Shown here piece after piece: positions 14,121-23,614 of a DNA stretch of 64,000 nt (the first letter of the stretch is position 1; every line of letters starts with the position of its first letter). Source of the DNA: Streptococcus gallolyticus (GTDB taxonomy: Bacteria; Bacillota; Bacilli; Lactobacillales; Streptococcaceae); assembly GCA_019794795.1 (NCBI GenBank), contig JAIMFC010000002.1, positions 89,142-153,141 on the forward strand, read 5' to 3'. The notes beneath the pieces are model-generated. The model had not been told where the DNA came from, did no database searches, and worked only from the letters and a program-made list of their open reading frames with translations. The translations under genes and the position numbers were made by a program.

Positions 14121-14563
14121 TGACTCAAAAAACTGGGGTATTCCCTGTATATGAAAACCAGTTCCAAGTAAATAAAGGAACTAGTGACTCCGAAACACTT
14201 GTCGATATTGCAGATATGGAATCATTCTCTGTATCGTTTGATAATGGTGTAGAAGAATGGAAACCGTTTGACCAAAAAGGATGGACACGTCGCTTGATGA
14301 CTGCTAAGTCAGTTACAATTTCTGTTTCTGGTAAGCGTAATGTAGGCGATGCAGGTAATGACTACATCGCAGGTCTCGCGTTTAAAAATGGTCGCGACTC
14401 TGAAGCAGATTTCCAATGGACGTTCCCAGATGGGACTAAAATCAAATTTAAAGACGCTGTTATTAACCTTAAGGACTTTATTTCAGGCGACTCAACTGGC
14501 GTAGCTCCATTGTCGTTTGACGTCATGTCAAATGGTAAACCAGGAGTAGTGCCAGCAGGATAA
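14120..14563 (+). CDS. Major tail (tube) protein
   Basis: A 147-residue beta-rich protein. The pattern of S-F-S-V-S-F-D-N-G-V-E-E-W followed by A-K-S-V-T-I-S-V-S-G-K-R is typical of phage tail tube proteins of Gram-positive siphophages. It polymerises around the tape measure protein. Its own terminator follows at once (14566-14590), as is usual for the highly expressed tail tube gene. Confidence 0.85.
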   Translation: MTQKTGVFPVYENQFQVNKGTSDSETLVDIADMESFSVSFDNGVEEWKPFDQKGWTRRLMTAKSVTISVSGKRNVGDAGNDYIAGLAFKNGRDSEADFQWTFPDGTKIKFKDAVINLKDFISGDSTGVAPLSFDVMSNGKPGVVPAG

Positions 14564-14565
14564 CG

Positions 14566-14590
14566 AAAGAGGGTTTTGACCCTCTTTTTA
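14566..14590 (+). terminator. Intrinsic terminator after the tail tube gene
   Basis: AAAGAGGG (14566-14573) pairs with CCCTCTTT (14580-14587) around a six-base loop, followed by T residues. Partial termination here would keep tail tube mRNA in excess of downstream tail genes. Confidence 0.85.
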
Positions 14591-14606
14591 TTTTTAAGGA
14601 GAAAAT

Positions 14607-14810
14607 ATGGCTAAAAAAGAAGCTAAAGAAATTAAGGCAACAGCTGCCATCGCTTTTGTTGATATCGATACAGATATTGAATACAAAGCTGGTGACGATG
14701 TTGATTTAAGCGGTAAGTCTAAAGAACGTATCGGAGCTATGGCAAGTAAAGAAAACCGAGCTGGCCAAGTGCTGATCACTATTTTATCTGAAGAAAAGGA
14801 ATCTGAATAA
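14607..14810 (+). CDS. Small phage protein after tail tube gene (67 aa)
   Basis: Starts at ATG 14607 with AAGGAG upstream. A Lys-rich N-terminus leads to a short, beta-rich part with Y-K-A-G-D-D-V-D-L-S, then an acidic tail. Similar proteins sit between tail tube and tail chaperone genes in streptococcal phages. The stop overlaps the next ATG (TAATGG). Function unknown. Confidence 0.6.
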   Translation: MAKKEAKEIKATAAIAFVDIDTDIEYKAGDDVDLSGKSKERIGAMASKENRAGQVLITILSEEKESE

Positions 14811-15112
14811 TGGCAAAAGTAATTGATATTACAGAAAAACTTAATTTTGAAGAAAATCCAAAGTTGAAAATCAAGGATGTTGAAATTGAAGTCAAAACGG
14901 ATGCAACAACAGTGCTGGCTATGATGCAGACGATTGGTGATGAAGAAGGCGCTCCATCCGTTGACAAAATTATGGAAATGTTTGAATTGATTTTCCCAGA
15001 AGAAAGTCGCAAATCACTAGATGACCTACACTTGAATTTTGCTGATTTAACCAAGGTTATTGAAGAGGCAATGACGTTGGTTATGGGAGATGAAGAATTG
15101 GGAGAACAGTGA
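14810..15112 (+). CDS. Tail assembly chaperone (G-like)
   Basis: A 100-residue acidic protein in the position of the tail chaperone G, between tail tube and tape measure. It starts D-I-T-E-K-L-N-F, followed by a strand-rich half and a helical C-terminus. Tail chaperones keep the tape measure protein soluble before tube assembly. The following frame (15090) overlaps its end by 23 bases in a different frame, with no clear ribosome binding site, which is the layout expected for a G/GT programmed frameshift. Confidence 0.7.
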   Translation: MAKVIDITEKLNFEENPKLKIKDVEIEVKTDATTVLAMMQTIGDEEGAPSVDKIMEMFELIFPEESRKSLDDLHLNFADLTKVIEEAMTLVMGDEELGEQ

Positions 15113-15440
15113 GCCATACTATGACCTATTTGAGGACTTCGATTTAATCGTTAGCTCTCTTAGGACACAGTATGGCTTATCTGTATACTCTGATGAATTT
15201 AAGAATATGAAGTGGAAAGAGTTCAAAGCGCTCTTAGCTGGTCTGTCCGGAGAAACACCGCTCGGGCGAATCGTCCAAATCCGTAGCGAAGACGACCCTA
15301 AAATGCTAGAAGCGTTTTCAGAAGGTCAGCACCGTATTCGCAACGAATGGAGATTACGACTGGCTAAAGAGAAGACAGAACAAGATCTGACTCAAGTTCT
15401 TGAAGAATTGAAACAAGCCTTTGTTGAAATGGCTAAGTAG
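15090..15440 (+). CDS. Tail assembly chaperone, second frame (Gp15/T-like)
   Basis: 116 codons in the +1 frame relative to the upstream gene. Residues such as L-R-T-Q-Y-G-L-S-V and K-W-K-E-F-K-A-L-L-A-G-L-S are typical of Gp15-like chaperone proteins placed directly before the tape measure gene. The ATG at 15090 has GGGAG touching it, too close for normal initiation, so the frame may be expressed by frameshifting from the upstream gene as a fusion. Either way it is a tail assembly factor. Confidence 0.7.
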   Translation: MKNWENSEPYYDLFEDFDLIVSSLRTQYGLSVYSDEFKNMKWKEFKALLAGLSGETPLGRIVQIRSEDDPKMLEAFSEGQHRIRNEWRLRLAKEKTEQDLTQVLEELKQAFVEMAK

Positions 15441-15453
15441 GAGGTGATAGCTA

Positions 15454-18400
15454 TTGGCACAGAAAGTTGGTCAGATTGGTCTTGATCTTGTCGTCAACGA
15501 CAAACAATTCAAAGGACAGATGAATGGTTTGCAAGGAATGGCAACCAAAGCTGCCAAGATGCTTGCTGGTGCGTTTGCAGTCAAGAAACTTGTTGATTTT
15601 GGGACTCAAGCTATCAAGCTCGGCTCAGACCTCAACGAAGTACAAAACGTTGTCGATGTCGCTTTTCCTCGCATGAGTAAGCGGGTTGATGAATTTGCGA
15701 AACAAGCCATGTATACCTCTGGTTTATCAGAGACCATGGCTAAACGATACACTGGTACATTTGGTGCTATGTCTAAGGCTTTTGGCTTTAGTGAGAGCCA
15801 AGCATACGACATGTCAACGGCTCTTACGAGCTTAGCAGGTGACGTTGCATCATTTTATAACATCAGCCAAGACGAGGCTTATACAAAGCTAAAATCAGTC
15901 TTTACTGGCGAAACTGAGACACTTAAAGATTTAGGTGTTGTCATGACTCAATCAGCGCTAGATGCTTACGCCATGGCCAACGGGTTTGGGAAAGTAACTT
16001 CTCAAATGTCTGAAACTGAAAAAGTTGCTTTGCGCTTTGCATTCGTAACTGATCAGCTATCACTGGCGAGCGGGGATTTTGCTAGAACATCTGACAGCTG
16101 GGCTAACCAGGTAAGAATTATGAAGCTACAGTTTGAAAGTTTCATGGCAAGCGTTGGTGCTGGTTTGATTAACATTTTTACACCTGTCATCAAAGTCATT
16201 AACTTTTTACTTAGTAAGTTGCTGACGGTAGGTAATGCTTTTAGAGCACTTACCGAGTTGTTTACAGGAAAGAAATCTCAAGCTGGTGCTGGTATCCAAG
16301 AGACCGCGAATGCAGTTGGTGAACTTGGAGAAGCGTCAGAAGATGCAGCAGGAGGAGCTGGAAATCTAGGTAAAGCCGCTGACGGGGCTGGAAAGGCTGC
16401 AGATGGAGCTGGGAAAGCTGCCAAGAAAGCTGCTAAAGAAATGAAATCCCTCATGGGATTTGATCAAATCAACAAATTATCTGATTCATCTGATAGTGGA
16501 GATGGTGGCGGCAGTTCCGGAAGTGGTCCTAGTGGTTCAGGCGGAGGCGGTGGAACACCTAAAGGCGCTGAAGTTGATATGGGCAAAATCGCCGAAGGTG
16601 GAAATCAATTAGACGGTCTATTTGATGGGTTATTTAAACGATTGCTCGAACTCATCAAATTGTTCCAAGATGGTTTCAAGGCTTCATTTAGATTTGATGG
16701 CATCGAACGTCTCCAAACAGCATTGAGACGAATTGGTGAGTTGCTTCAAGAGATTTTCACGGACCCAAAAGTTGTCGCTTCATTCCAGAGCATGCTTGAC
16801 AAGATAGCTTACGCGCTAGGGCAGTTTGTTGGCTCGATAGGTACTGTCGCTCTGGGTATAGGAGTATTTATCGCCGAAAGCATAGCTAACGGCTTAGAAC
16901 GACAAAAAGAACGCATTAAGAGCGCTCTCGCGTCTCTTTTTACCAACATGGGTAACGTAGCTGAGGTTGCTGGTAATGTCGCACAGGCTTTCTCAAATGG
17001 CTTCTACGATGTCATCACATCTTCTGGTGCTGTCAGAATTGGCAGTGCAATCGTATCTGCGTTTCTAAGCGCTGGTAGTACAGTAATCGAATTAGGCAGC
17101 AAGATAGCAGGAGACTTTGCTAAAGGCGTTGAAAAAGCCATAGTCCCAAATGTCCCACGTTTGGTTAAAGCCTGGACGGGATTATTCAATGGTATCGCTC
17201 CTGTCTTTGAAAGCTTAGAGTCAATGGTAGATGATGTCGGGAATGCGCTGAAGCGCGTGTACGATGCCAACGTGAAGCCGTTTATCGACTCTGTAACAAG
17301 TGGCTTTGCTCAGTTGATGAAAAGCTTTTTGGACGGTTGGAACACCTACCTCAATCCAGTTTTGTCAAATTTTGGCAAAAAGTTTGCAGAAGTTTATGAT
17401 GCCCACGTAAAACCAGCCATTGATAATATCTCCACGCTAGTAGGTAGCTTTTTTGATTTCTTCAAAGCTGTTTGGGAAGGTTTTCTTTTGAATGTGGATG
17501 TCAAAGGATTGACGGAGATCCTTGGAGCTTTGGCAGAAGTCGTTGGTACAGTGTTACTTAGTGCTATTGCAGCTTTTTCTGATATTATCAGTAGTCTTGC
17601 TCAAGCTCTTTCCGGTTTGATTGATTTTGTAACCGGAGTATTTACGGAGGATTGGGATAAGGCCTGGAATGGGATTAAAAATCTATTTTCCGGCATTATC
17701 AAAGCTCTCTTAGCTGCACTTGGAATTGATATCAATTCGATGATTGCAGAGTTTAACCGCTGGTGGGAGTCTGTTAAGACCATCTTTGCACCTGTTGTTC
17801 AATGGTTCAAAGACAAGTTTAAACAAGCTTGGGATGCCATTGTTGCTATCTTTACCGGTATGGGTTCTTGGTTCTCTCAACGCTACAACGAGTTGAAGAA
17901 CAATCTTGCTTCCATCCCGGAGTGGTTCAAAGATAAATTCCGCAGCGCTTGGACAGGTTTGACAGGTATCTTCAATCCTATTGCAAGCTGGTTTGCAGGA
18001 AAGTGGAATAATGTCCAATCTGCTCTTGCTGGCGTACCTGGATGGTTTTCTTCAAAATTCCGTGAAGCCTACAACAATGTTCGGAATGCCTTCTCTGGCA
18101 TTATCGGTTTCTTTAGCGGCCTTTGGGGACAAATTCGTGCGACTTTTAGCCACGTGGGAACCATGGTTGGTAGTGCTATCGGCGGTGCAGTGCGTAGCGT
18201 TATCAATGGCGTGCTTGGCACGGTGGAAAGCACAATCAATAGCGGTATTGGATTACTTAATAGTGCTGTTGGTGTGATCAATAAATTACCTGGTGTGAGT
18301 ATTGGCGGATTTAGCTACATCGGACTCCCTCGACTTGCTCAAGGTGGTTTTGTTAAGGCTAACACACCACAAATTGCCATGATTGGTGATAACAAGCATT

Positions 18401-18627
18401 ACGGTGAGATTGTTGCTCCGGAAAATAAAATGCTTGAGATGGCACGTCGTGCAGCTGAATTATCCAATAACGGTGGAGGACCGGAAGTCATAGCATTACT
18501 GACACAGTTGTTGCAAGCTGTTCGTGCACTTGATTTAACAATTGATGGCGATAAAATTACTAAAAAAATCATTGATAAAATCAACGAAATTGCAATTAAA
18601 ACAGGGGAATCCCCTCTCATGATTTAG
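15454..18627 (+). CDS. Phage tail tape measure protein
   Basis: A 1,057-residue protein with all the marks of a tape measure protein. The start (A-Q-K-V-G-Q-I-G-L-D-L-V-V-N) and K-A-A-K-M-L-A-G-A lead into the tape measure family domain; a low-complexity Gly/Ser/Ala stretch lies around residues 280-375; several hydrophobic segments and Trp-rich repeats (W-F-K-D-K-F.. W-F-S-S-K-F) fill the last third. It sets tail length and helps DNA entry. The start is TTG 15454 after AAGGAGGTGAT. The length predicts a tail of roughly 150 nm by the usual 0.15 nm per residue rule (inference). Confidence 0.93.
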   Translation: MAQKVGQIGLDLVVNDKQFKGQMNGLQGMATKAAKMLAGAFAVKKLVDFGTQAIKLGSDLNEVQNVVDVAFPRMSKRVDEFAKQAMYTSGLSETMAKRYTGTFGAMSKAFGFSESQAYDMSTALTSLAGDVASFYNISQDEAYTKLKSVFTGETETLKDLGVVMTQSALDAYAMANGFGKVTSQMSETEKVALRFAFVTDQLSLASGDFARTSDSWANQVRIMKLQFESFMASVGAGLINIFTPVIKVINFLLSKLLTVGNAFRALTELFTGKKSQAGAGIQETANAVGELGEASEDAAGGAGNLGKAADGAGKAADGAGKAAKKAAKEMKSLMGFDQINKLSDSSDSGDGGGSSGSGPSGSGGGGGTPKGAEVDMGKIAEGGNQLDGLFDGLFKRLLELIKLFQDGFKASFRFDGIERLQTALRRIGELLQEIFTDPKVVASFQSMLDKIAYALGQFVGSIGTVALGIGVFIAESIANGLERQKERIKSALASLFTNMGNVAEVAGNVAQAFSNGFYDVITSSGAVRIGSAIVSAFLSAGSTVIELGSKIAGDFAKGVEKAIVPNVPRLVKAWTGLFNGIAPVFESLESMVDDVGNALKRVYDANVKPFIDSVTSGFAQLMKSFLDGWNTYLNPVLSNFGKKFAEVYDAHVKPAIDNISTLVGSFFDFFKAVWEGFLLNVDVKGLTEILGALAEVVGTVLLSAIAAFSDIISSLAQALSGLIDFVTGVFTEDWDKAWNGIKNLFSGIIKALLAALGIDINSMIAEFNRWWESVKTIFAPVVQWFKDKFKQAWDAIVAIFTGMGSWFSQRYNELKNNLASIPEWFKDKFRSAWTGLTGIFNPIASWFAGKWNNVQSALAGVPGWFSSKFREAYNNVRNAFSGIIGFFSGLWGQIRATFSHVGTMVGSAIGGAVRSVINGVLGTVESTINSGIGLLNSAVGVINKLPGVSIGGFSYIGLPRLAQGGFVKANTPQIAMIGDNKHYGEIVAPENKMLEMARRAAELSNNGGGPEVIALLTQLLQAVRALDLTIDGDKITKKIIDKINEIAIKTGESPLMI

Positions 18628-18636
18628 GAGGTAAGC

Positions 18637-18978
18637 ATGAGTGAAATATCTGTAGGTGGAGTAGCTCTTGCTTCTCCGGTTGAAATTGGAATCAACAATG
18701 ATATCATCTGGTCATCTTCCACTGGTCGAAGCGCTAGTGGATTGATGACTGGTGATGTTATCGCAGAAAAACGTACATTTTCAGTTAAGTGGGGAATTAT
18801 CACAGAAGCAGAGAGAAATCTTATCAAATCTAAATTGATAGCTGGATTTTTTACGACTAACATTTTGGGTCAGTCCATCACTGGATATCGTGGGACAATC
18901 ACAGAGACTGTTTTAGGACGTCTCAGCGATGGTGTGACTTATTATAGTGGATTATCCGTATCTATCATCGAGCAGTAG
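18637..18978 (+). CDS. Phage minor tail protein (DUF6711-like)
   Basis: A 113-residue, beta-rich protein between tape measure and receptor-binding genes. The pattern (I-S-V-G-G-V-A-L-A-S-P at the start, a central G-R-S-A-S-G-L-M, and K-R-T-F-S-V-K-W) resembles the small tail proteins often annotated DUF6711. It probably takes part in the distal tail/baseplate. GGAGGTAAGC precedes ATG 18637. Confidence 0.65.
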   Translation: MSEISVGGVALASPVEIGINNDIIWSSSTGRSASGLMTGDVIAEKRTFSVKWGIITEAERNLIKSKLIAGFFTTNILGQSITGYRGTITETVLGRLSDGVTYYSGLSVSIIEQ

Positions 18979-18986
18979 GAGGAGTT

Positions 18987-21900
18987 ATGCTAGAAGTAAC
19001 ATCAGATTATATCAAAGCCATAGAGAACCCTCTGCGCGTATTTGAGGCTGGTTTTGGATTAAATGGTAAGACTTACACGAAAGCCAAAATTGCATCAGCT
19101 ACTTACGACAGTTCTATCAGTAATAGCAATGATTTTGCGATCGGTGGTGGCTACATCAATAGCCTAGAAATCGAAATTAAAGAGATTATCGAAGGTTTGC
19201 AAGAAATGATGCCAGCAACAATGTCGGTAGCAATTTCTGGAAAAGTTGTTCCGCTTGGTAGATTTTTTGTCACAGAAGTTAAGTTAGATCGTAATGATAA
19301 GAAGACTAAGATAAAACTACTGGACGAATTTGCTCGTTTAGGTGGTATTTATGATAGCACGTTGAAATATCCCGCATTTGCAAGGGATGTTTTCAAAGAA
19401 ATTGTACAGTTGACAGGTATTTCTGTAGAAACAAATATTCAGCTTATTAACGATCAAGTTGCTGCAAAGTTGGAAAAAACAAGTTATCGTGAGGCCTTGA
19501 TTTATCTAGCTCAATTATCTGGAAGCTTTGTCAGATTCAACCGTAGTGGGAAGCTTGATTTTATTAAGCTAAAGGCAACATCAAGACATATCACTAAAGA
19601 TATGTACAAGCCTGGTGGATTAGAGCGTGACGAGCTGCCTTACAGACTGAAAGGTATTGAGTGCGAATCTGCTGATAAAGTTATTTACAAGTCAGGACTA
19701 TCCACAGGAAATGTCATGAAGTTGAAGAATCCATGGATGACACAAGCGATCTTAGATAGAATTTTCAACGAATATCGAGATTTTAATTTTTACCCATACA
19801 CGCTCTCTTGGCGTGGCGACATGGCCATGGAAGCTGGTGATTGGGTTACCGTGCATTGGGATGACAATATCTATTTTGACATTCCGATGCTATCCTACAA
19901 ACTTTCATTTGATGGTGGTCTTTCTGCTGATAGTAGCGGTAGTGCTGCGGGAGTTGCACAAGGCTCATATCAGTACAAAGGAGCCATGCAACGTCAAATA
20001 GAGTATTTGGACGAGCTAATTACCAAGCAAGGTAGCATGTACCTAGATACATCAAGTCCTATCAGTCCTAAAGATGGCGATATTTGGTTTAAGCCTAATG
20101 GTGGCTACGTTGAGATGTGGGAACGTGTGGAAGGTGCTTGGGTTAAAAAGGCAGATAGTGCCAACGTCGGAGAAATTGTCGATACAATATCCACCGACGA
20201 ACTACTTGCGAAGAAAGTGTCTGCAGCGATTGGTAATTACATTACGTTAAACGCCAAAAGTATTACTGCCGGCGATCTTGACTTGGCACGTTTGCGAATC
20301 ATGAATGGTTTGAAAGAAATTGTCTCTGTACGTGATGGCAAGGTCGTGATGAACGTTGAACAATTAAACATCAATGCTCAGCAGGCAGCTACCAAAGAAG
20401 ATTTGAAAAACATTGAACTGACTCCTGGCCCTGCTGGGACTAGTGGAAAATCACTTGTATTTTTAAAAATGTCAGAAGAGACTAGCATGACTCGTGAGAT
20501 GCTACAGACTTATACTGAACCTGGTAAAATCTCCAATTGGTCAAATGTAATGAATGTTTCTGAGTTAAAGAAGGCAGATACAGCAGTCATTACAGTAAAA
20601 ATTCTTGGTGAAAACAAAAACGCTCAGATTTACGGGGAGATTATTGATATCTCAGGAACTTCTATCATCACAAGTTTCGTCGGGACACTTGAAGATGGTG
20701 AAGCAGGAGAAGATGGTTTACCTGGTAAGAATGGATTAGGTATAACATCAACAGAGATCACATATGCAGGTTCTCCGTCTGGAACAAACGCCCCAATTGG
20801 CGGATGGTCTAACTCTGTTCCAGTTGTGGCGCCAGGTTCATATTTATGGACAAAGGTGGTCTGGACTTACAGTGATGAATCTGTGGAAACTTCTTACAGT
20901 GTATCTCATATCGGAGAAAATGGGAATGATGGTGAGGACGGCATACCTGGAAAGGATGGCGTAGGGATTGCTTCAACAACTATCCAGTACGCTAGCTCAC
21001 AATCAGGCACTGTCGAACCAACTGATGGTTGGTCAAATGAAATTCCATCTGTCGCTCCAGGTTTTTATCTTTGGACTAAAACAACATGGAGCTATGATGA
21101 TCAGACCTCGGAAACAAGTTATTCGGTAGCTAAGCAGGGAGAAACCGGTGTAGGTATTAGGACAGTAACAGAATATTATCTAGCAACTTCTGCAAATTCT
21201 GGAGTTACGCCATCTACACCAGGTTGGACAGAAACGATTCAAACTGTGTCAGCCGCAAACAAATATCTGTGGAACTATACCAGAACCACTCTCACGAATG
21301 GTTCAAGTACAAACACTCAGGCTGTACTTATTGGAATTTTTGGAGAGGATGGTATAGACGGAAATGGTATTTCTTCAATTACAGAATACTACCTAGCTTC
21401 TGTATCTGAAACGGGCGTTACCACCTCAACTCCCGGTTGGACTACGACAGTTCAGCAAGTTACAGAATCTAAACGTTTCCTTTGGAATTATGCTATTACC
21501 AGATATACAAACGGAACATCAAAAACAAGCCCTGTGTTACTATTAGGAGCCTATGGTCCCAAAGGAGACCCTGGCACATTTGATGACGATTTAAGCGTGG
21601 AAAATCTACTTCGTGGCACAAAAGACATGATCAAGAAAGGAAATACACACAAAGATGACTGGTATACAGAAGGTGCAGTCCTCGTTGATGAGATAGTAGA
21701 CGGTTATCCTTTTACATTTAAAAAGTGGTCGAGTGGCGCTAAAACGTCGCCGTCAATTGAAATTACAGTTAAATCTGGTGTTGAGTATACCTTTACAGCT
21801 TATATTGCTAGAGAAAATGTCGGTCGATTGTACTTTTATCTCTATGATACCTGGGATTACCATATCACGAGCGCGACACGTCGTGAGACGATAATTCCAA

Positions 21901-22853
21901 ATGTTGGTCCAGAAATCCAACGTTTTAAAATTACCTTTGTGCCGACTAGAGACGGTAAAATCAGACCACGCTTTGCGATGTCACCTAGCGACCAAGGCTG
22001 GTTTATGGCTGGTGGTTACAAATTGAATCGCGGTCCTATTGCTTCGGACTGGTCACTAGCAACAGAAGACATTGACCAAGCGATCAACGATGTCAAACAG
22101 CAGGCGGTGCTTAAGACTGATATCTCAGTCACAGATGAGGGTATTGTCCATAGCGCTTCTAAAGCAGTGAACGGTCAGACGATTGCCTCCATGATTGCTC
22201 AGAGAGCAGAGTGGGTAGAAATAATCGCTAGACTTTTAAAAGTCAAAGGAGATATGATCGTGGATGGTAGTCTTGATGCTACGAAGTTCAAGAGTAATCT
22301 TATTTCTAGTTTGGATGGTACGTTGGTTTTCGACCTTGCAAAATCTGCATTGGTCAGCTATTCGGATAAATCGTCTATTCGGCGAGTAACAGATAGTCAG
22401 TCTCAATTTATAAAAATGTCCACATCAAACAAGATAACCTACACTACAATCGGTGCAAACCGTACAGCAAACGACGAGTCTATTGGCACCGCGGATTTTA
22501 CCGGCTTGCAGTTTCGCTCTCGTTCTGTAGTTAATGGAGGATTGATTGACGAAGCTGACCTGTGGGCGGATTCTCTCTATATTTCTGGAGGTGGGCAACA
22601 ATCCGATGGTGTACATTTTAAAAACGGGCAATGGTTCAGACCGACATCAAATGGCCGACTCTATCTTGGAATGAACGATAGAAGATGGCGTGAGGTACAC
22701 TCTAATGAGTACTATATCAACGGCATCGTCTTATCAGCGTTTTTAAAATCATTAAAAAATTGTTTTGCTCAATTAGCAAATGGTGGAGCTACACAATCTA
22801 CCTACGACTACATCAAAGGTCAGATTAGCAATATTCTAAATAAATTACCATAA
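18987..22853 (+). CDS. Tail-associated receptor-binding / host specificity protein
   Basis: A 1,288-residue protein. The N-terminal ~380 residues look like a tail-hub (Tal/gp27-like) module. A coiled segment follows, then collagen-like G-x-y stretches (G-E-D-G-L-P-G-K-N-G; G-I-P-G-K-D-G; G-P-K-G-D-P-G) that alternate with four imperfect 60-70 residue repeats (see 20739-21580). The C-terminal part from about 870 has a carbohydrate-binding-module-like jelly-roll feel (R-P-R-F-A-M-S-P) and ends with D-L-W-A-D-S-L-Y-I. It probably recognises the host surface. GGAGGAG precedes the start. Confidence 0.85.
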   Translation: MLEVTSDYIKAIENPLRVFEAGFGLNGKTYTKAKIASATYDSSISNSNDFAIGGGYINSLEIEIKEIIEGLQEMMPATMSVAISGKVVPLGRFFVTEVKLDRNDKKTKIKLLDEFARLGGIYDSTLKYPAFARDVFKEIVQLTGISVETNIQLINDQVAAKLEKTSYREALIYLAQLSGSFVRFNRSGKLDFIKLKATSRHITKDMYKPGGLERDELPYRLKGIECESADKVIYKSGLSTGNVMKLKNPWMTQAILDRIFNEYRDFNFYPYTLSWRGDMAMEAGDWVTVHWDDNIYFDIPMLSYKLSFDGGLSADSSGSAAGVAQGSYQYKGAMQRQIEYLDELITKQGSMYLDTSSPISPKDGDIWFKPNGGYVEMWERVEGAWVKKADSANVGEIVDTISTDELLAKKVSAAIGNYITLNAKSITAGDLDLARLRIMNGLKEIVSVRDGKVVMNVEQLNINAQQAATKEDLKNIELTPGPAGTSGKSLVFLKMSEETSMTREMLQTYTEPGKISNWSNVMNVSELKKADTAVITVKILGENKNAQIYGEIIDISGTSIITSFVGTLEDGEAGEDGLPGKNGLGITSTEITYAGSPSGTNAPIGGWSNSVPVVAPGSYLWTKVVWTYSDESVETSYSVSHIGENGNDGEDGIPGKDGVGIASTTIQYASSQSGTVEPTDGWSNEIPSVAPGFYLWTKTTWSYDDQTSETSYSVAKQGETGVGIRTVTEYYLATSANSGVTPSTPGWTETIQTVSAANKYLWNYTRTTLTNGSSTNTQAVLIGIFGEDGIDGNGISSITEYYLASVSETGVTTSTPGWTTTVQQVTESKRFLWNYAITRYTNGTSKTSPVLLLGAYGPKGDPGTFDDDLSVENLLRGTKDMIKKGNTHKDDWYTEGAVLVDEIVDGYPFTFKKWSSGAKTSPSIEITVKSGVEYTFTAYIARENVGRLYFYLYDTWDYHITSATRRETIIPNVGPEIQRFKITFVPTRDGKIRPRFAMSPSDQGWFMAGGYKLNRGPIASDWSLATEDIDQAINDVKQQAVLKTDISVTDEGIVHSASKAVNGQTIASMIAQRAEWVEIIARLLKVKGDMIVDGSLDATKFKSNLISSLDGTLVFDLAKSALVSYSDKSSIRRVTDSQSQFIKMSTSNKITYTTIGANRTANDESIGTADFTGLQFRSRSVVNGGLIDEADLWADSLYISGGGQQSDGVHFKNGQWFRPTSNGRLYLGMNDRRWREVHSNEYYINGIVLSAFLKSLKNCFAQLANGGATQSTYDYIKGQISNILNKLP
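20739..21580 (+). repeat. Four tandem degenerate repeats and collagen-like linkers in the tail fibre gene
   Basis: Each unit begins with G-(L/V/N)-G-I followed by S/R-x-(T/V)-x-x-Y, has a central G-W-(S/T) and ends Y-L-W or F-L-W plus a Tyr/Thr-rich strand. Units 1-2 share Y-L-W-T-K and S-Y-S-V; units 3-4 share T-E-Y-Y-L-A and L-W-N-Y, so they form two pairs. Gly-x-y linkers separate some units. Such modules are hot spots for recombination in host range. Confidence 0.7.
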
Positions 22854-22862
22854 GGAGGAATT

Positions 22863-23108
22863 ATGGATAAGGAAAATATGCTGCTGTTTATCATTGAAGA
22901 TTTGAAGCAGAAACTTGCAGACTCTCAGCATGAGGCGAGCGACTATAGGGCACAAGCCTACTTTGCCAATCAAAAAGTGGCAGAGTTAGAATTCGTTCAA
23001 ACAGTGATAGATGGCACACCAGAACTCAAAGCTCAGTTCGAGGAAGCTTTGAAAAAACTAAAGGAGGAATCAGATGGCCTTAGAGATTTACAGCAAGTAT
23101 TATCGTGA
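22863..23108 (+). CDS. Coiled-coil phage tail-region protein (81 aa)
   Basis: Starts ten bases after the receptor-binding gene behind AAGGAGGAATT. The whole protein is helical with heptad-type spacing (I-E-D-L-K-Q-K-L-A-D-S; V-A-E-L-E-F-V; L-K-A-Q-F-E-E-A-L-K-K-L). It may be a small baseplate or fibre component, but no family is recognised. The 3' end overlaps the next gene by 35 bases. Confidence 0.6.
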   Translation: MDKENMLLFIIEDLKQKLADSQHEASDYRAQAYFANQKVAELEFVQTVIDGTPELKAQFEEALKKLKEESDGLRDLQQVLS

Positions 23109-23442
23109 GTCAGACGACAAGACAATCGTCTCAGTTTCGGAAACAGATGCAGCTACCTTCGTTCGGTTCGATGCTGAGTTAGCTGGCAATCAGTTGGCTA
23201 AACCGAACAGTGTCCTTCTTGATAGGTCGCAGTCTTGGTTTTCAAACAAGTATATTACAGAGTATGCGAACCAGAAAAATACGGAAGCACTCGCAGAAAT
23301 GAAAGAGTCTTTAGACCGTTCGCATGAGCAGTATGACAGAATGGAATTGTTTATGAAGACTGTTTCTGAAACAGTTAACAAAGCAATACTCACAATGTTG
23401 GGTGGTGGTCTAGATGTTGAAACTACTAGTGAAAGTGAGTAA
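23074..23442 (+). CDS. DUF1366 family phage protein
   Basis: A 122-residue protein between tail and lysis genes, the usual position of DUF1366 proteins in streptococcal phages. The N-terminal half is strand-rich (I-Y-S-K-Y-Y-R-E), the second half a charged helix (A-L-A-E-M-K-E-S-L-D-R). AAAGGAGG lies just upstream of ATG 23074. Function unknown. Confidence 0.7.
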   Translation: MALEIYSKYYRESDDKTIVSVSETDAATFVRFDAELAGNQLAKPNSVLLDRSQSWFSNKYITEYANQKNTEALAEMKESLDRSHEQYDRMELFMKTVSETVNKAILTMLGGGLDVETTSESE

Positions 23443-23473
23443 TTTTATAAAAATGTTAAAAGGAGAAAACGAA

Positions 23474-23611
23474 ATGGCTATTATTAACTACTACACAATG
23501 CAAATCGTGGATTTTGGATGGATCACAATTGATGACGTGCCAAAACGGTACAGAGAGCGTGTCCGTCAAATGGTGGAAGCTGCGACTGCTGGCCTAGATA
23601 AAGAGGAGTAG
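23474..23611 (+). CDS. XkdX/CD1375-like small phage protein (45 aa)
   Basis: A 45-residue protein starting at ATG 23474, with AAAGGAGAAAACG upstream. The pattern of a short start, then I-V-D-F-G-W-I-T-I-D-D-V-P-K-R-Y-R-E-R-V fits the small XkdX/CD1375-type proteins found between tail fibre and holin genes. No biochemical role is known. An upstream in-frame TTG at 23414 lacks a ribosome binding site. Confidence 0.7.
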   Translation: MAIINYYTMQIVDFGWITIDDVPKRYRERVRQMVEAATAGLDKEE

Positions 23612-23614
23612 TCT

